A stretch of 54,698 nt of DNA from Alicyclobacillus sp. (GTDB lineage Bacteria; Bacillota; Bacilli; Alicyclobacillales; Alicyclobacillaceae). Within the stretch, counting starts at the first letter, position 1, and each line of letters begins with the position of its first letter. The stretch covers positions 1-54,698 of the forward strand of contig JAIMBT010000025.1 in NCBI GenBank assembly GCA_023511295.1, written 5' to 3'. The translations under genes and the position numbers were made by a program. This document shows, piece after piece, positions 8,706 to 17,493 of the stretch. The notes under the pieces were generated by a model, which worked only from the letters and a program-made list of their open reading frames with translations, was not told the DNA's origin and ran no database searches.

Positions 8706-9887
8706 GTGTCGACGTACCCCTACGTATATGACGTCATCATCGTGGGCGCAGGCCCAGCCGGGTCCACCGCGGCGCGACGGCTATCCAGCCAGGGCATGAG
8801 CGTGCTGTTGCTGGACAAGGCGATCTTCCCGCGGTACAAGGTATGCGGCGGCGGTTTGACCGGGCGCGCGGCCAGCCAGTTGGACATCGACATCAGCCCT
8901 GTCGTCCGGGACGCCATCACCCAGATGGAGCTCTGCTGTGCGGGTCGTTACCCGCACACTTTCGTGAAGTCCGATCCGTTCATCTACATGGTCATGCGCG
9001 ACGAGTTCGACATGCTGCTGCTGCAGGCAGCCATCGAGGCGGGTGTTCGGTTCCAGCCGGGGACGCGCGTGAACCGGGTCACCTGCAGCGAAGCGGGTGT
9101 CGCCGTTGAAACGGACGCCGCCCTCTACCACAGCCGCTACATCGTGGGTGCGGATGGTGTCAACAGCACCGTGGCCAAACAGTTGAACCTGATGCAGGCC
9201 AAGCGGAAGATCCTCGCCCTGGAGTACGAGATGTCGGTCGACGGTCCCACCCTGGAGCGATTTCAGGGTAAGGTGGCCGTCGATTATGGTTTTATCGACG
9301 GCGGATACGCGTGGGTGTTTCCGAAGTTGGACCACCTCTCTGTCGGTGTCGGCCTCGGCACGCGAGACGGCCGGTTTCTGCAAGAACGTCTCGCCGCCTA
9401 CCTATCTCGAGAAGGGATTGTGGGGCGCTTTCTGAGTGAGAAGGGGTTCTGGCTCTCCGTCGGCGCTAGCGACACCGACTGTGTGCGAGGACGTGCAGCG
9501 CTCATCGGAGATGCGGCAGGTTTGGTCGATCCGTTCATGGGCGAGGGCATTTACTATGCCCTACGCAGCGCGAACATCCTCGCGGACACGCTGGCGCTTG
9601 GCATCGCCGCAGAACCCGACGCGCCATTTGCCCGATATCGCCAGCGCGTGGAGGACGAACTGGTGCGCGAGATGCAGTTGTTCCAACGCGCTGCGCGGCT
9701 GTTCTACGCGATGCCGGTCCGCATTCACCGAATGCTGGTCGCCCACCCGAAGATGGTAGATCACGCTTTTCGAGTGATTGCGGGGGAGACGACGTTCACA
9801 GACTTCTACCAGTCCTACCGCCGGAATACCTTGGTACGGGCCGTCTCCGCCATCGGGCGGATGGCGCGGAGGAGGGACGTTCGGTGA
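8706..9887 (+). CDS. FAD-dependent oxidoreductase of the geranylgeranyl reductase family
   Basis: A 393-residue flavoprotein; the GTG at 8706 follows GGAGGTGTCGAGCC, whereas an in-frame ATG at 8646 has no such site. The N-terminal Rossmann motif is VGAGPAGSTAARRL (residues 13-26), followed by the family's PRYKVCGGGLTGRA, which contains the cysteine-glycine segment near the flavin. GADGVNSTVAKQL sits in the middle, and the second FAD motif is LIGDAAGLVDPFMGEGIYYA near residue 267. Members reduce isoprenoid double bonds or oxidise varied substrates; the substrate cannot be read from sequence. The stop overlaps the start of the cobalamin-binding-like gene (GTGA), so the two are co-translated. 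Confidence 0.88.
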   Translation: MSTYPYVYDVIIVGAGPAGSTAARRLSSQGMSVLLLDKAIFPRYKVCGGGLTGRAASQLDIDISPVVRDAITQMELCCAGRYPHTFVKSDPFIYMVMRDEFDMLLLQAAIEAGVRFQPGTRVNRVTCSEAGVAVETDAALYHSRYIVGADGVNSTVAKQLNLMQAKRKILALEYEMSVDGPTLERFQGKVAVDYGFIDGGYAWVFPKLDHLSVGVGLGTRDGRFLQERLAAYLSREGIVGRFLSEKGFWLSVGASDTDCVRGRAALIGDAAGLVDPFMGEGIYYALRSANILADTLALGIAAEPDAPFARYRQRVEDELVREMQLFQRAARLFYAMPVRIHRMLVAHPKMVDHAFRVIAGETTFTDFYQSYRRNTLVRAVSAIGRMARRRDVR

Positions 9888-10759
9888 CAGGATTTCGGAT
9901 TGCATCCATCTGCCCCAGCAACACGGAGCTGCTGGCAGCCCTTGGACTGACACCGTACCTGGTCGGCGTCGACAACTACTCCGATTACCCAACCGACGCA
10001 CTCTCTGGGTTGCCACGCCTCGGTCCAGACCTTCACATCCGAGTGAACGAGCTCGTCGCTTTGCAGCCAGACCTGGTCGTCTCGTCCCACTCCGTCCCCG
10101 GTATGGAGCGCGTGACCGAAGCAGTGGCGACCGCCGGCCTCCGTCAACTCATCCTCTCCCCCCACTCCATCGCCGACATCCTCGCAGACCTCGAAACCCT
10201 CGCTGCCGCGGTTCCCGCCTCCATCCTGCCGCCCAGCGTTGCGGCGCGAACCGTCGCGCGGTTGCGCGAGCGGATCGAGCGGGTTGGAGAGTGGACCGGG
10301 CGTGTGCAGGGGGCAGATCGGCCTCGCCTCTACTGGGAGTGGTGGCCCAACCCGGTGTTCTCGCCCGCACAGGACAACTGGTTGACCGAACTGAGCCATC
10401 TCGCCGGCGCGGTGAACATTTTCCGTGATTTCCCTGGAGACCAGGTACAAGACGACGGCCGACGGGTGGCAGAACTTGCGCCAGACTATTTCCTCGCCGT
10501 CTGGACCGGCATCCCACAGCACAAGGTACCGCTGGCGAAGATTCAAAACCGCAAAGACCCTTGGCCCAAGACCCCAGCGTTTCAACGGCAACAGTTGTAC
10601 GTGTTGTCGGAGGGCCTGTACTGCCGGCCGTCGCAGCGTTTGATAGACGGGCTGGAACAACTGACGGGCTTACTGCATCCGGAGGCGGTCTCCGCCCTCG
10701 GCTTGCAACCCCCTGCGACCTACGCGCCCGTCCGCTGCTGGAACGGGACATGGCTCTGA
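9884..10759 (+). CDS. BtuF-like cobalamin/iron-siderophore binding protein without signal peptide
   Basis: A 291-residue protein of the helical-backbone periplasmic-binding family (type III), with the typical opening RIASICPSNTELLAALG, then LVGVDNYSDYP, and RVNELVALQPDLVVSSHSVP. Canonical members are exported and deliver corrinoids or siderophores to ABC importers. This one has neither a signal peptide nor a lipobox, and no permease or ATPase gene is nearby, so it is probably cytoplasmic. Soluble corrinoid-binding relatives without transporters are known in Firmicutes and are often annotated cobalamin-binding protein. It starts at a GTG inside the previous stop. A conserved WEWWPNPVFSPAQDNWL segment probably contacts ligand (inference). 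Confidence 0.82.
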   Translation: MTGFRIASICPSNTELLAALGLTPYLVGVDNYSDYPTDALSGLPRLGPDLHIRVNELVALQPDLVVSSHSVPGMERVTEAVATAGLRQLILSPHSIADILADLETLAAAVPASILPPSVAARTVARLRERIERVGEWTGRVQGADRPRLYWEWWPNPVFSPAQDNWLTELSHLAGAVNIFRDFPGDQVQDDGRRVAELAPDYFLAVWTGIPQHKVPLAKIQNRKDPWPKTPAFQRQQLYVLSEGLYCRPSQRLIDGLEQLTGLLHPEAVSALGLQPPATYAPVRCWNGTWL

Positions 10760-10814
10760 CTCGGGACCGCCTACCCTGCGATGGACCGCTGGACGCCCCC
10801 CTGCCCAGCGAGGG

Positions 10815-11591
10815 TCAGCGGCCCATCGACGGCGGACGCCGCGGTACGTGTCCCTGCGGAGATTCGGATGACGGGACATGGATCCCACACTCCGTTTTAT
10901 CGAATCCGGCCCATCGCCCGGAACGGCGGTCTTCTCCCGGCTTCACCGGACGTGTGCAGTGGATGCAGCCGATGCTCGGGTAACCGCGGTCGTGAAGTGG
11001 GTTGTACGGGACGTCGCGCGTGCGAATGTACAACCAGACGTCATCCTCCCGCCAAAAGGCAAGTGGGTTCACCTTCACCAATCCAAATCGCTCATCCCAC
11101 TCGAAGACCTGGGTCTGGGCCCGTGTTGGCGCCTGATCTCGCCGGATACCCGTCACCCATGCATCGTAACCGGCCAACAGGTTCTCGAGCGGCAACACCT
11201 TGCGGATGTTGCAGCAGACGTTCGGTTCCCTGGCCCATAGCGCATCCCCGTACCGCACGGCCTGCTCAGCGAGCGTCAGCCGCGGCCGGACCTGCAACAA
11301 GTTGGGGATACCGTAGCGAGCGACGGCGGCGTCCCGCAGGGCGTACGTCTCGGGGAACAACAGATCTGTATCGAGGTAGAACACATCCGCTTGCGGATCT
11401 CGCTCCATCAACATATCCAGCAACACCATGTCTTCCGCTCCGAAGCTGCACCCGAATGTGAGGCTTGGAAACATGCGCAGCGCGTGCTCTAGGGTGGTTT
11501 GCGGTTGCGCGTCGCGGAAGTCCTCCGCCCACTGCACCACCTGCTGCTGCCATGCCGCCTTTCGCGCCAGTCTCCCAGCGTCTGTGGCCAC
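10815..11591 (-). CDS. cysH: Assimilatory adenylylsulfate/phosphoadenylylsulfate reductase
   Basis: A 258-residue enzyme that reduces activated sulfate (APS or PAPS) to sulfite with thioredoxin in cysteine synthesis. The GTG at 11591 follows GGAGCGTGGGATT. The PP-loop region reads FGCSFGAEDMVLLDML (residues 46-61) and FYLDTDLLFPETY follows. Two cysteine pairs, C126-C127 (NVCCNIRK) and C209/C212 (GCIHC), bind a [4Fe-4S] cluster in the APS-type enzymes, and the C-terminal catalytic cysteine is C235 in KTECGIH. TGIRRDQAPTRA is also family-typical. No other cys genes are near. It converges with the BtuF-like gene, with 55 bases between stops. Confidence 0.92.
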   Translation of the reverse strand: MATDAGRLARKAAWQQQVVQWAEDFRDAQPQTTLEHALRMFPSLTFGCSFGAEDMVLLDMLMERDPQADVFYLDTDLLFPETYALRDAAVARYGIPNLLQVRPRLTLAEQAVRYGDALWAREPNVCCNIRKVLPLENLLAGYDAWVTGIRRDQAPTRAQTQVFEWDERFGLVKVNPLAFWREDDVWLYIRTRDVPYNPLHDRGYPSIGCIHCTRPVKPGEDRRSGRWAGFDKTECGIHVPSSESPQGHVPRRPPSMGR

Positions 11592-12063
11592 AATCCCACG
11601 CTCCTTTACCGTCACGGGCGCCCTCCGCTTCCGGCCATCGCCAACCATCACAGACGGACCACATTGCCGGTTGTTGTCCTCCCGCTCGTTTACGATACGG
11701 CGACCAGCGGCTCGCGGGCACCGCGTTCGTCCGGGATGCCGCGTCGACACGCCCATCTCGCCCCTGCAGGATGGCGGGTCGTCTGCCGGCCGGTTTTGTA
11801 CTATACTAACGTTGGCCGCCTATACACCGCAGCGGTTGTTTGCGCGCGGCTCTACCAAGCCTATCGATATTCCGAACACGGCAGATGGACCTGCGGGAAC
11901 TTCTGAACACGGCAGATGCCTGAAAGCACCAGAAACTCCCTTTGCGTACCACGTGAACGTTTTGACGGTTGGCACCGTCTGATGAGGTGTACAAGTATCC
12001 GACTTCGACTCCTGCTGCCTGGGACGCCGACCGCAGCGACACTCAAATCCGCCTCAATCGGGA
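11592..12063. other. Intergenic region between cysH and the phosphodiester glycosidase gene
   Basis: This 472-base divergent region has no convincing gene. It contains a 14-base direct repeat (11874-11918) and a TATACT hexamer at about 11811. GC content falls toward 12060, as expected near promoters. Confidence 0.5.
11874..11918. repeat. 14-bp direct repeat, possible operator
   Basis: GAACACGGCAGATG occurs at 11874-11887 and again at 11905-11918, start to start 31 bases apart (about three helical turns). The position between divergent genes makes a regulator-binding pair possible; that role is inference. Confidence 0.5.
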
Positions 12064-13029
12064 GTGATTGCACTGCGATTTGTAAAACGTTGTATATTTT
12101 TCTTGGTGTACATCTACGTCTCATGCTCGCTGCTGATTTTTCATGGGCCGTTTCCGGCGTTTCGCCATTACTTCATCGATATCTTCACGACATCGATGCA
12201 CGGCTACCTGTTGCGTCCGCTCTCGCTCTACACCTTGTCTGAGGCAGAGATCCGCAAGGATACGCCGCAGCTGATGGCGACTGCGAAGGTGACGGGATCT
12301 AGCCAGCACCAGATTCATCAGGATTTCAGTGACGTCAGTTCCAGCCAAATCACGCTCGAAAAGTACACGGGCACGATGTTTACCGCAAACGTCATGCTCA
12401 TCCGCGACCCGAAACGCGTGGAGGTCGCCGTGACGAAATACAACGGCAACGTCGGGCAAACGGTATCGGACATGGTCAAGGAGTATCACGCCATCGCGGG
12501 CGTGAATGGCGGAGCGTTCCGCGATACAGGCTGGCAGGGAACCGGTGGCCTGCCGCAAGGTATTACCATCTCCAACGGACAGGTGATCACCGGGCAACCG
12601 TCTGGCAACGAACCGGTGATTGCGCTGACGAAGAAAGGTGCCTTGATTGTCGGGCCGTATTCTCTGACGCAGCTGGAGCAGATGGGCGTTGACCAAGCGG
12701 TGACGTTTGGCCCTGTCCTCGTTCAAGATGGGAAGGACATGATTCAGGGCGACGGCGGCTGGGGTTATGCACCTCGCACGGCGATTGGACAGACGGCGGA
12801 CGGCACCATCATCCTGGCGGTGACGGACGGACGCTACATCCACGGGCCCAACAACATGGGCGCGTCCCTCCAGGACATGGCGCAGTTGATGCTGCACTAC
12901 GGCGCAGTCGTCGCAGCGAACCTGGACGGCGGCTCATCCACGACCATGGTCTATAAAGGAAAGCTCGTCAATCAGCCGAGTGACGTCTTGGGCGAGCGAG
13001 AGGTCGCGACCTCGGTGATTGTGAAGTGA
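12064..13029 (+). CDS. Phosphodiester glycosidase family protein (NAGPA-type), membrane-anchored
   Basis: A 321-residue protein with an N-terminal membrane anchor (residues 8-27, CIFFLVYIYVSCSLLIF) and an outside catalytic domain. The domain matches the NAGPA/DUF2233 family that uncovers or hydrolyses phosphodiester-linked sugars and is common in exopolysaccharide loci. Seen motifs are AIAGVNGGAFRDTG, GITISNGQVITG, a long core ending RTAIGQTADGTIILAVTDGR, and the signature AANLDGGSSTTMVYKGKLVN. The GTG start at 12064 has only a weak binding site. The stop at 13029 is 23 bases before the next start, so the two likely form an operon. The natural substrate is unknown; cell-wall or teichoic-acid sugars are possible. 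Confidence 0.88.
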   Translation: MIALRFVKRCIFFLVYIYVSCSLLIFHGPFPAFRHYFIDIFTTSMHGYLLRPLSLYTLSEAEIRKDTPQLMATAKVTGSSQHQIHQDFSDVSSSQITLEKYTGTMFTANVMLIRDPKRVEVAVTKYNGNVGQTVSDMVKEYHAIAGVNGGAFRDTGWQGTGGLPQGITISNGQVITGQPSGNEPVIALTKKGALIVGPYSLTQLEQMGVDQAVTFGPVLVQDGKDMIQGDGGWGYAPRTAIGQTADGTIILAVTDGRYIHGPNNMGASLQDMAQLMLHYGAVVAANLDGGSSTTMVYKGKLVNQPSDVLGEREVATSVIVK

Positions 13030-13052
13030 AGGAGCAGAAGGAGCGCCGCCGT

Positions 13053-14177
13053 ATGAACCCATGGATTCGAAACCTTCTCGCCCTCGCCGTGATTACCGGC
13101 GTCGAAGTCGGTCTGTTGGGACACTACAACCACCTGTTGTCCGCCGCGGCCACGGATACGGTTCCAACCACCGCGGTGCCGGTGACAGACCCGGCCGCAG
13201 CAGCGCCGAAAACTCTTGCCAACATTCAGCCGCTCAGTCCCAATCTGATGGCCGTCTCGGATGACGGACAGAAGTTTGTGTACGTCGACAAGAACCTGAT
13301 GCTGCGCGTGCTCGACATCTCCACCGGACAAACCGAGTACACCCTGCAGCTCAAGTTTCAGCCCGTGTACCTCAGCTGGATTCGGGATGACACGTTGTTT
13401 ATCGGAACAGAGGCGCCAGACGGCAACCTGATTGACCTGCGCTTGTCCACCATCACGCTGCTGAACGGCAATGTCCGTCTCATTCACGTCTTTTCCGGGT
13501 TTTCACCCGACGCGACGTTCGAGAACGTGACGTTCAGCCCGTACACCAACGACACCTATATCTTGATTGCGAGCAGTACAGCGTCGGTGATGTACCATTA
13601 CGACACCAACGGGAACCTCAATCAGGTCGATCTCGGTGGCCGCGATGTGAAAAAAGCAGCCGCCACGACCGTGAACGACGACGTCTTCTTTCAGGACTTC
13701 GTGAACCAACAACCGAACGTCCTGATGCGTGACAACAACGGGAATATCACGCTGTTGCAGACGGATGCCGTGCTGCTGCGTTTGGTCGGAACCACAGCAT
13801 ACTACGGGAAGCTGGACAGCAACGGAGATGTGACCGAGATCGACAGCTACACTGCCCCAGGCGGGATTGACGGAAACGCCAGCGGCACCACCGGCAGTGC
13901 GGGAGCGGACAACGCGAGTAACGCGGCTGGTGGCGGATCTGCCGGCGGCAGTGGCACACCCGGCCAATCCAGAACCTTGTTGAAGCTGTCGACGCCCATC
14001 CCGCCCGCCAACTTGTACATCGCAAACAACGCGGACGTCTACGACGCATCGACGAGCGGCGTCCAGAACCTGTCGACCAACGATACCGTGAACGTACCCG
14101 CGGGAACGCAACCCGTCATCCGCTCCAACGGGATGATGCTGTTGGCTCCGGACGGGACGGTGACCTTCATTTTGTAG
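13053..14177 (+). CDS. Exported beta-propeller-like protein of unknown function
   Basis: A 374-residue protein. The ATG at 13053 follows AAGGAGCGCCGCCGT; a GTG at 13026 overlapping the upstream stop lacks a binding site. Residues 5-25 are one membrane segment (signal peptide or anchor). The rest has repeated WD-like blades such as LMAVSDDGQKFVYVDKNLML, LRVLDISTGQTEYTLQLKF and YLSWIRDDTLFIGTE. A low-complexity linker of Gly, Ser, Ala, Asn and Thr spans about residues 266-308 and splits the last blades. No catalytic motif is seen. Co-transcription with the phosphodiester glycosidase suggests an envelope role. Confidence 0.7.
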   Translation: MNPWIRNLLALAVITGVEVGLLGHYNHLLSAAATDTVPTTAVPVTDPAAAAPKTLANIQPLSPNLMAVSDDGQKFVYVDKNLMLRVLDISTGQTEYTLQLKFQPVYLSWIRDDTLFIGTEAPDGNLIDLRLSTITLLNGNVRLIHVFSGFSPDATFENVTFSPYTNDTYILIASSTASVMYHYDTNGNLNQVDLGGRDVKKAAATTVNDDVFFQDFVNQQPNVLMRDNNGNITLLQTDAVLLRLVGTTAYYGKLDSNGDVTEIDSYTAPGGIDGNASGTTGSAGADNASNAAGGGSAGGSGTPGQSRTLLKLSTPIPPANLYIANNADVYDASTSGVQNLSTNDTVNVPAGTQPVIRSNGMMLLAPDGTVTFIL

Positions 14178-14187
14178 AGCCGATGTG

Positions 14188-14216
14188 GCCATTGGATGCG
14201 CCGTCCATCCAATGGC
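14188..14216 (+). terminator. Hairpin after the propeller gene
   Basis: A perfect 11-bp stem, GCCATTGGATG and CATCCAATGGC, around a 7-base loop, begins 11 bases after the stop. There is no T-run after it, so it is either a weak terminator or an mRNA-stabilising end. Confidence 0.5.
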
Positions 14217-14240
14217 TGCACTCGCTATCTGACGGAGACC

Positions 14241-14266
14241 AAAAAACACCCGCCGCAATCGGCGGG
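14241..14266 (-). terminator. Rho-independent terminator of the ROK operon
   Basis: Read on the minus strand, CCCGCCG, loop ATTG, CGGCGGG is followed two bases later by six T. It lies about 140 bases beyond the ROK gene stop and would end the leftward operon. Confidence 0.8.
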
Positions 14267-14404
14267 ACGGTGGTCGACATCACGCTCCGACGCGCGAACA
14301 TATTTGGATGTGTACTCTACGCAATGGGTTTAGACGATTCACTTGGGGCGGAACGCTGTGTTACGGCATGGGAGCGTTCATCGGTCGTTGTGGAAAGTGC
14401 GGTT

Positions 14405-15529
14405 TTACACAGAGGTCCACGTCACGTGGTCTCTGAACTGTTCGAGGATATAGCGATTCGCTCCAATCAAGCATCCGTCCCGCCCCAGTTGTGACAGAAC
14501 CATCTGAGGCTGCATGATCGGCAGCTTTCCCAAACGCTCCTGCACTTTCTCAACGAAAGACTGTATCCTCCAAGTCATCTCACCCCCAAAAACAACCAGC
14601 TCAGGATCCAGAACCGAAATCACATTCGCCAGTCCATACGCCAGGTAGTTCAAGATGCGATCCTCGTGGGTACGTGCATCGACATTTGGAGCTGCGGTCA
14701 ACAGCGCTTGAAGACCGAAGTTGTGTTCGAAGGGGCCTTCCGCAACCAGCCGACCGTCACCGTTCGGTAGCACCTCCAGCGTATCCGGGCTGACGACCAT
14801 GCTCCCAATCTCACCCGCTGCGAAATGACTGCCGACATGCATCCGCCCGTCAATTAAGATTCCGGCCCCGATACCGCGATCTAGGTGAACGTATACCATG
14901 GTGCCTCGAAGAAAGCCGCGGACCCAACCTTCGCCCAGTGTGGCAAGCTTGACGTCGTTCTGTACCAGGATGTGCGAGTCGAGAAGGGTGCCCAGCCGTT
15001 CAGCAATCGGAGCGCCGTCCCAGCCAAGCTCGGGTGCGTTGGAGACGGTACCGGTACTGTCAACGACACCAGGCACCGAGATGCATACGCCGAGTACCTT
15101 GTCCCAAGCGACGCGGGCTTGATGTACCATCTGAACGACGGACCTCGACACGATTTGACAAATCGAATCCACGTCGAAGGATTCTGGTTTGAAGGCTTCC
15201 GTCTGAATCACGTCATTGCCAAGATTTGAAATTCGGGTCTCCACGCGTTCCGACGTGATCCGGACCGCTGCGAGTAGCCGCGCGTCCACATTCAGTCCAA
15301 TTAGCTGAGGCGGTTTGCCTCCCTGCGAGGGCCCATCCCCTAAATCCTTCACCCATCCTTCAGCGGTTAGTTCACGAATCACCGCTGAGACAGTCGGCGG
15401 GCTGAGTCCTGAGAGTGCGGCGAGTTCAGCACGCGAAGTGACCCGGCGGTGTTCTAGCAGATGTAAAATGGCATTGCGGTTCACCTTTCGCAGTAAGTTT
15501 GGCTGCCCGGTCACTTTGTTGCCTTGCAA
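14405..15529 (-). CDS. ROK-family transcriptional repressor lacking the zinc motif
   Basis: A 374-residue NagC/XylR-type regulator. An N-terminal winged helix (HRRVTSRAELAALSGLSPPT) binds DNA and is followed by a sugar-kinase-like domain (GIGAGILIDGRMHVGSHFAA). In most ROK proteins the segment after AGEIG holds a His and a CxCGxxGCxE zinc site. Here it reads AGEIGSMVVSPDTLEVLPNG and has no cysteine, so zinc is not bound. The start is TTG 15529 (behind GGAGGGGGAAC) or GTG 15514. As last gene of the sugar-importer operon it probably represses both divergent promoters around 20 kb, responding to the imported sugar or its product (inference). Confidence 0.9.
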   Translation of the reverse strand: MQGNKVTGQPNLLRKVNRNAILHLLEHRRVTSRAELAALSGLSPPTVSAVIRELTAEGWVKDLGDGPSQGGKPPQLIGLNVDARLLAAVRITSERVETRISNLGNDVIQTEAFKPESFDVDSICQIVSRSVVQMVHQARVAWDKVLGVCISVPGVVDSTGTVSNAPELGWDGAPIAERLGTLLDSHILVQNDVKLATLGEGWVRGFLRGTMVYVHLDRGIGAGILIDGRMHVGSHFAAGEIGSMVVSPDTLEVLPNGDGRLVAEGPFEHNFGLQALLTAAPNVDARTHEDRILNYLAYGLANVISVLDPELVVFGGEMTWRIQSFVEKVQERLGKLPIMQPQMVLSQLGRDGCLIGANRYILEQFRDHVTWTSV

Positions 15530-15653
15530 CGTGAGTTCCCCCTCCCTGCTTCACGCACTCTCCATCAGGGCCTTCTTACCAGCGGCAATTCCTCGCCTAT
15601 TGCGATAAGGGGATCGAAACGGCACCGTGTGATTGCCGCTGGTAGGCCAGAGA

Positions 15654-16577
15654 CTACTGAATCACGACCTCCTTCGCGTTTTTGAGTTGAAGAATCCGGG
15701 CCGCATTGCCCCCGAAGATCAACTTCATGTCTTCCTTCGGTATCCCGATGTTATTGCAAGCGGCTTCCTGAATGTCTAAGTATCGCTTGGCGAATCCACG
15801 TGGAAAATCGCTGGAGTCTGAGCCAAATATGATTCGACGCGGTCCAATCGTTTCGTATGCCTTCCGGAACAAACTCTCGACCGTGAGGGGATACGGCATC
15901 CACCGGATCCAGTCATTCGATCCAGAACCGTCCACGTGGACATTGGGTGCAGACCAAGCGAGATGCAACAATTCCTGCCAGTATCCAGCGCCGAAATGCG
16001 GAAACACGAAGGGGATATCGGTGTACGTCTGGACGACGTTTGCAATGGTAAGCGGATTGATGTATGGGTGGTACACTACGCCACCCGGGCCGCCGAGTAC
16101 CCCAAAATGAATGAGGCAGGGGAGCTTATGGTCGGCCAAATAGGTCCAGAACGGCTTCAACTCAGGTGCATCAAACGACTTCCGCATGCGGGGGCCGAAC
16201 CACTTATACCCATGAAGACCTAAATCTTCGATGGCGTATTGAAGCTTTTCGTAGGCGCCGTCGTCTGACAGATCGTGATGGGCGAAGCCAGTGAATTGAT
16301 CGGGATGCCGCTTCACGAGGGCTGCGAGTTTCTCGTTTCCCCCGCCTGTAACAAAATTGATATGTTGAATATGGTTCAGCTCCATCTGTTCCAACCAGCG
16401 TGCCTCCTGAACGTCATCGCCAGGGTGCTCGGTCTCCGGGTCATCAAACTTGAACTGCTCCCTCCACTTCGCCCGAAGTTCCCTCTGGTATGCCAGTACC
16501 GCAGGATGGACGTCACGCGATACACGCGGTTGATTTGCTGGAAAATGGACATGGATGTCAATCAGGTTTTTGATCAC
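15654..16577 (-). CDS. Amidohydrolase-family metal-dependent hydrolase (amidohydrolase 2 type)
   Basis: A 307-residue TIM-barrel hydrolase starting at a GTG behind AAGGGAG. Metal ligands fit the PF04909 pattern: H9-x-H11 in LIDIHVHFP, a middle histidine in PCLIHFGVLGGPG, another in FVFPHFGAGYWQE, and the late aspartate in IIFGSDSSDFPRG. Members hydrolyse amides or lactones or decarboxylate small aromatic acids. It lies between the ABC importer and the ROK regulator on one transcript, so it should act on the imported compound or a breakdown product. The length is normal for the family; the substrate cannot be read from the sequence. Confidence 0.85.
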   Translation of the reverse strand: MIKNLIDIHVHFPANQPRVSRDVHPAVLAYQRELRAKWREQFKFDDPETEHPGDDVQEARWLEQMELNHIQHINFVTGGGNEKLAALVKRHPDQFTGFAHHDLSDDGAYEKLQYAIEDLGLHGYKWFGPRMRKSFDAPELKPFWTYLADHKLPCLIHFGVLGGPGGVVYHPYINPLTIANVVQTYTDIPFVFPHFGAGYWQELLHLAWSAPNVHVDGSGSNDWIRWMPYPLTVESLFRKAYETIGPRRIIFGSDSSDFPRGFAKRYLDIQEAACNNIGIPKEDMKLIFGGNAARILQLKNAKEVVIQ

Positions 16578-16655
16578 GACAGCGCATCTCCCTTCATAGT
16601 GTGAGCAACGTCTTGGACCTTCACTGTGAATGTCAGAGCGAGATGAATGAGATCC

Positions 16656-17480
16656 TTACTTAATCCCTGTGAGAGCGATCCCTTCGACGATACGCCGTTG
16701 GAAGATGAAGTAAACCACCACGATAGGAATGACGGCCAACGTGCTCATTGCCATGATGATATTCCACTGCAAACCACCGTTGTCCGAGGAAGAAAACATC
16801 GCGATACCTACAGGCAAAGTCCTCATCGCTTCGGTACTAATGACGATGACTGGCCAGAGGTAGGCATTCCAGTTACCAAGGAACGTCAAGATACCAAGAG
16901 CGGAGAGTGCGGACTTGACCTGCGGGAGGATGACTCGAACGTAGATCCCAAACTCGGACATACCGTCAATACGAGCTGCGTCGATCAGGTCGTCCGGGAT
17001 CCCCATCATAAACTGGCGCATCAAAAACACACCGAAGCCGTCGATCATGCCGGGGAACATAATTCCCCAAAAGGTATCGGTCCAGTGGAAGTCCGTACTC
17101 ATCACGTACCACGGGATGACCAGCAACTCCGTGGGGACCATCAGTGTACTGAGAATCAGCAGAAACACCGCGCCGCGTCCGCGAAAATTGAACTTGGCGA
17201 GAGTGTATCCAACCAGCGAACAAAAGAACAATTCACTAACGGTTACCACGACGCCCACAATAAAGCTGTTGCCGTACCAGCGGAGATAGGAGGTCTGCTG
17301 AAATATATAGCTGTAGGCGCTGGTGTCCCAATTTTTCGGAAGAAAATCGAACGAGTAGAACTCGGGCAACGATTTAAAGGATGACAGCACCATCCAGACA
17401 AACGGTGCCGCCACAATGACGATGCCCAACCACAGCACAATGTGGATGAGAATTGCCCCAACATCCGCAGGCCTCTTCAT
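16656..17480 (-). CDS. Carbohydrate ABC transporter permease, MalG type
   Basis: A 274-residue inner-membrane permease with six predicted helices and the cytoplasmic EAA loop (DAARIDGMSEFGIYVRVILP) that docks with the ATPase. It starts 13 bases after the stop of the partner permease behind AAGGGGAC. The N-terminal helix (GAILIHIVLWLGIVIVAAPF) and the final VVYFIFQRRIVEGIALTGIK are typical of the MalG/LacG branch of CUT1 importers. No ATPase gene is encoded in the cluster, so a shared MsmX-like ATPase elsewhere in the genome is expected, as in Bacillus (inference). Confidence 0.93.
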   Translation of the reverse strand: MKRPADVGAILIHIVLWLGIVIVAAPFVWMVLSSFKSLPEFYSFDFLPKNWDTSAYSYIFQQTSYLRWYGNSFIVGVVVTVSELFFCSLVGYTLAKFNFRGRGAVFLLILSTLMVPTELLVIPWYVMSTDFHWTDTFWGIMFPGMIDGFGVFLMRQFMMGIPDDLIDAARIDGMSEFGIYVRVILPQVKSALSALGILTFLGNWNAYLWPVIVISTEAMRTLPVGIAMFSSSDNGGLQWNIIMAMSTLAVIPIVVVYFIFQRRIVEGIALTGIK

Positions 17481-17493
17481 TTGTCTGTCCCCT

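Noticed and set aside
9884-10759. Exported BtuF with signal peptide
   Set aside because: No hydrophobic leader or lipobox precedes RIASICPSNTE in any start choice, since the start overlaps the previous gene.
11806-12042. 78-residue minus-strand open frame in the cysH-glycosidase gap
   Set aside because: Weak composition, no binding site, and it overlaps the direct repeat and promoter area.
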